Under the pieces are notes generated by a model, which made no database searches, was not told the DNA's origin, and worked only from the letters and a program-made list of their open reading frames with translations. 7,191 bases of DNA from JAIEPT01 sp038217425. Its GTDB lineage: Bacteria; Planctomycetota; Planctomycetia; Gemmatales; Gemmataceae. Positions 6,707 through 7,191 of this stretch are shown in pieces. The translations under genes were made by a program, and so were the position numbers. Location of the stretch: the NCBI GenBank assembly GCA_038217425.1, contig JBBQPM010000276.1:1-7191 (forward strand). Direction: 5' to 3'. Numbering within the stretch: position 1 is the first letter of the stretch; the number at the start of each line of letters is the position of its first letter.

Positions 6707-7191
6707 ATGAAACACGTACTTCGATTCACGGCCGCGCTCTTCCTTCTCGGTATTTCGTTTGAGCAGATGCGCGCCGACACCGTTTTGCCCATCGGCAGCG
6801 GCGACCTGCGTAGCCTGTCGGCACTTTCGCAGAAAGTGGCACTACACGGCGCTGGCCAGTTGCAGCAGCTCGTCATCACCGGGCACTACGCCAACGGCGG
6901 GATCCGTGACCTGACCCGGCAGGTCCAGTATCGCGCTGCCGATGTATCCATGGTCCGCGTCGATGCGACCGGCCTGGTGACCGCCATCGCGAATGGCACC
7001 ACCGAGGTCATTGCCGAGGCGGACGGCAAATCGGTCAAGGTCAGTGTCATCGTGGCAGGGGCCGATCGGGAACAGCCGATCAACTTCACCAACGAGATCG
7101 TGCCGATCTTCAGCAAGCTTGGCTGCAACAGTGGCGCCTGTCACGGCAAATCAACCGGGCAGAACGGTTTTCGCCTGTCGCTGTTGGGCTT
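6707..7191 (+). CDS. Ig-like plus cytochrome-type protein, probable DUF1549/DUF1553 (PSCyt2-PSD1) family, 3' end outside window
   Basis: The reading frame is open from the ATG to the window edge (161 complete codons). It starts five bases after the DUF1552 stop, with a GAGGAAG purine run directly before it. Residues 1-23 form a Sec signal peptide (MKHVLRFTAALFLLGISFEQMRA). Residues 50-118 form a group 2 bacterial Ig-like domain: 'LVITGHYANGGIRDLTRQVQYRAAD...VRVDATGLVTAIANGTTEVIAEADG'. Then 'INFTNEIVPIFSKLGCNSGACHGKSTGQNGFRLSLLG' contains a haem-type motif with four spacer residues, C140-NSGA-C145-H146. This order (signal, Big_2, CX4CH with GCN.GACHGK..GQNGF.LSL.G) is what I know from the N-terminus of large planctomycete DUF1549/DUF1553 proteins, often near 800-1,000 residues. 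The PSD domains themselves are beyond the window, so that part of the call is inferred. Likely periplasmic or surface-located, and co-transcribed with the genes before it. Confidence 0.88.
   Translation, partial: MKHVLRFTAALFLLGISFEQMRADTVLPIGSGDLRSLSALSQKVALHGAGQLQQLVITGHYANGGIRDLTRQVQYRAADVSMVRVDATGLVTAIANGTTEVIAEADGKSVKVSVIVAGADREQPINFTNEIVPIFSKLGCNSGACHGKSTGQNGFRLSLLG

Overview
The window reads as chromosomal DNA of a planctomycete, or less likely a close PVC-group relative. The evidence is the gene families: a Rhodopirellula/Verrucomicrobium-type ECF sigma factor, a FecR/WD40 membrane protein, and three members of the 'planctomycete cytochrome / PSD' families (DUF1592-type, DUF1552 and DUF1549/DUF1553-type). 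These families are strongly expanded in planctomycetes. The sequence looks moderately GC-rich. I cannot assign a genus.

Layout, all on the + strand. Positions 1-313 hold no recognisable gene. A short DUF2924 gene (314-763) follows behind a strong ribosome binding site. Next come an ECF sigma factor (782-1306), a single-pass FecR/anti-sigma protein with a C-terminal WD40 propeller (1303-3210), a secreted di-haem PSD-type cytochrome (3207-5252), a Tat-exported DUF1552/HXXSHH protein (5337-6701) and the start of an Ig-like plus cytochrome-type protein that runs off the window (6707-7191). Gaps are very small: two ATGA overlaps, one 5-base gap, one 18-base gap and one 84-base gap. The largest gap is filled mostly by a 22-pair imperfect inverted repeat (5263-5320).

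A reasonable reading is one transcription unit in which a cell-surface signalling module (sigma factor plus membrane sensor/anti-sigma protein) is translationally coupled to the exported cytochrome and PSD proteins it may control. The anti-sigma protein would hold the sigma factor in the cytoplasm through its N-terminal segment. Its FecR and seven-bladed WD40 parts would lie outside the inner membrane, in the same compartment as the exported products. This regulatory link is inferred from order, overlap and family knowledge; no sigma-specific promoter could be identified. The biochemical role of the PSD/DUF1592/DUF1552/DUF1549 proteins is not established as far as I know. The DUF2924 gene probably belongs to a different, mobile-element-related context and may be a remnant placed in front of the operon.
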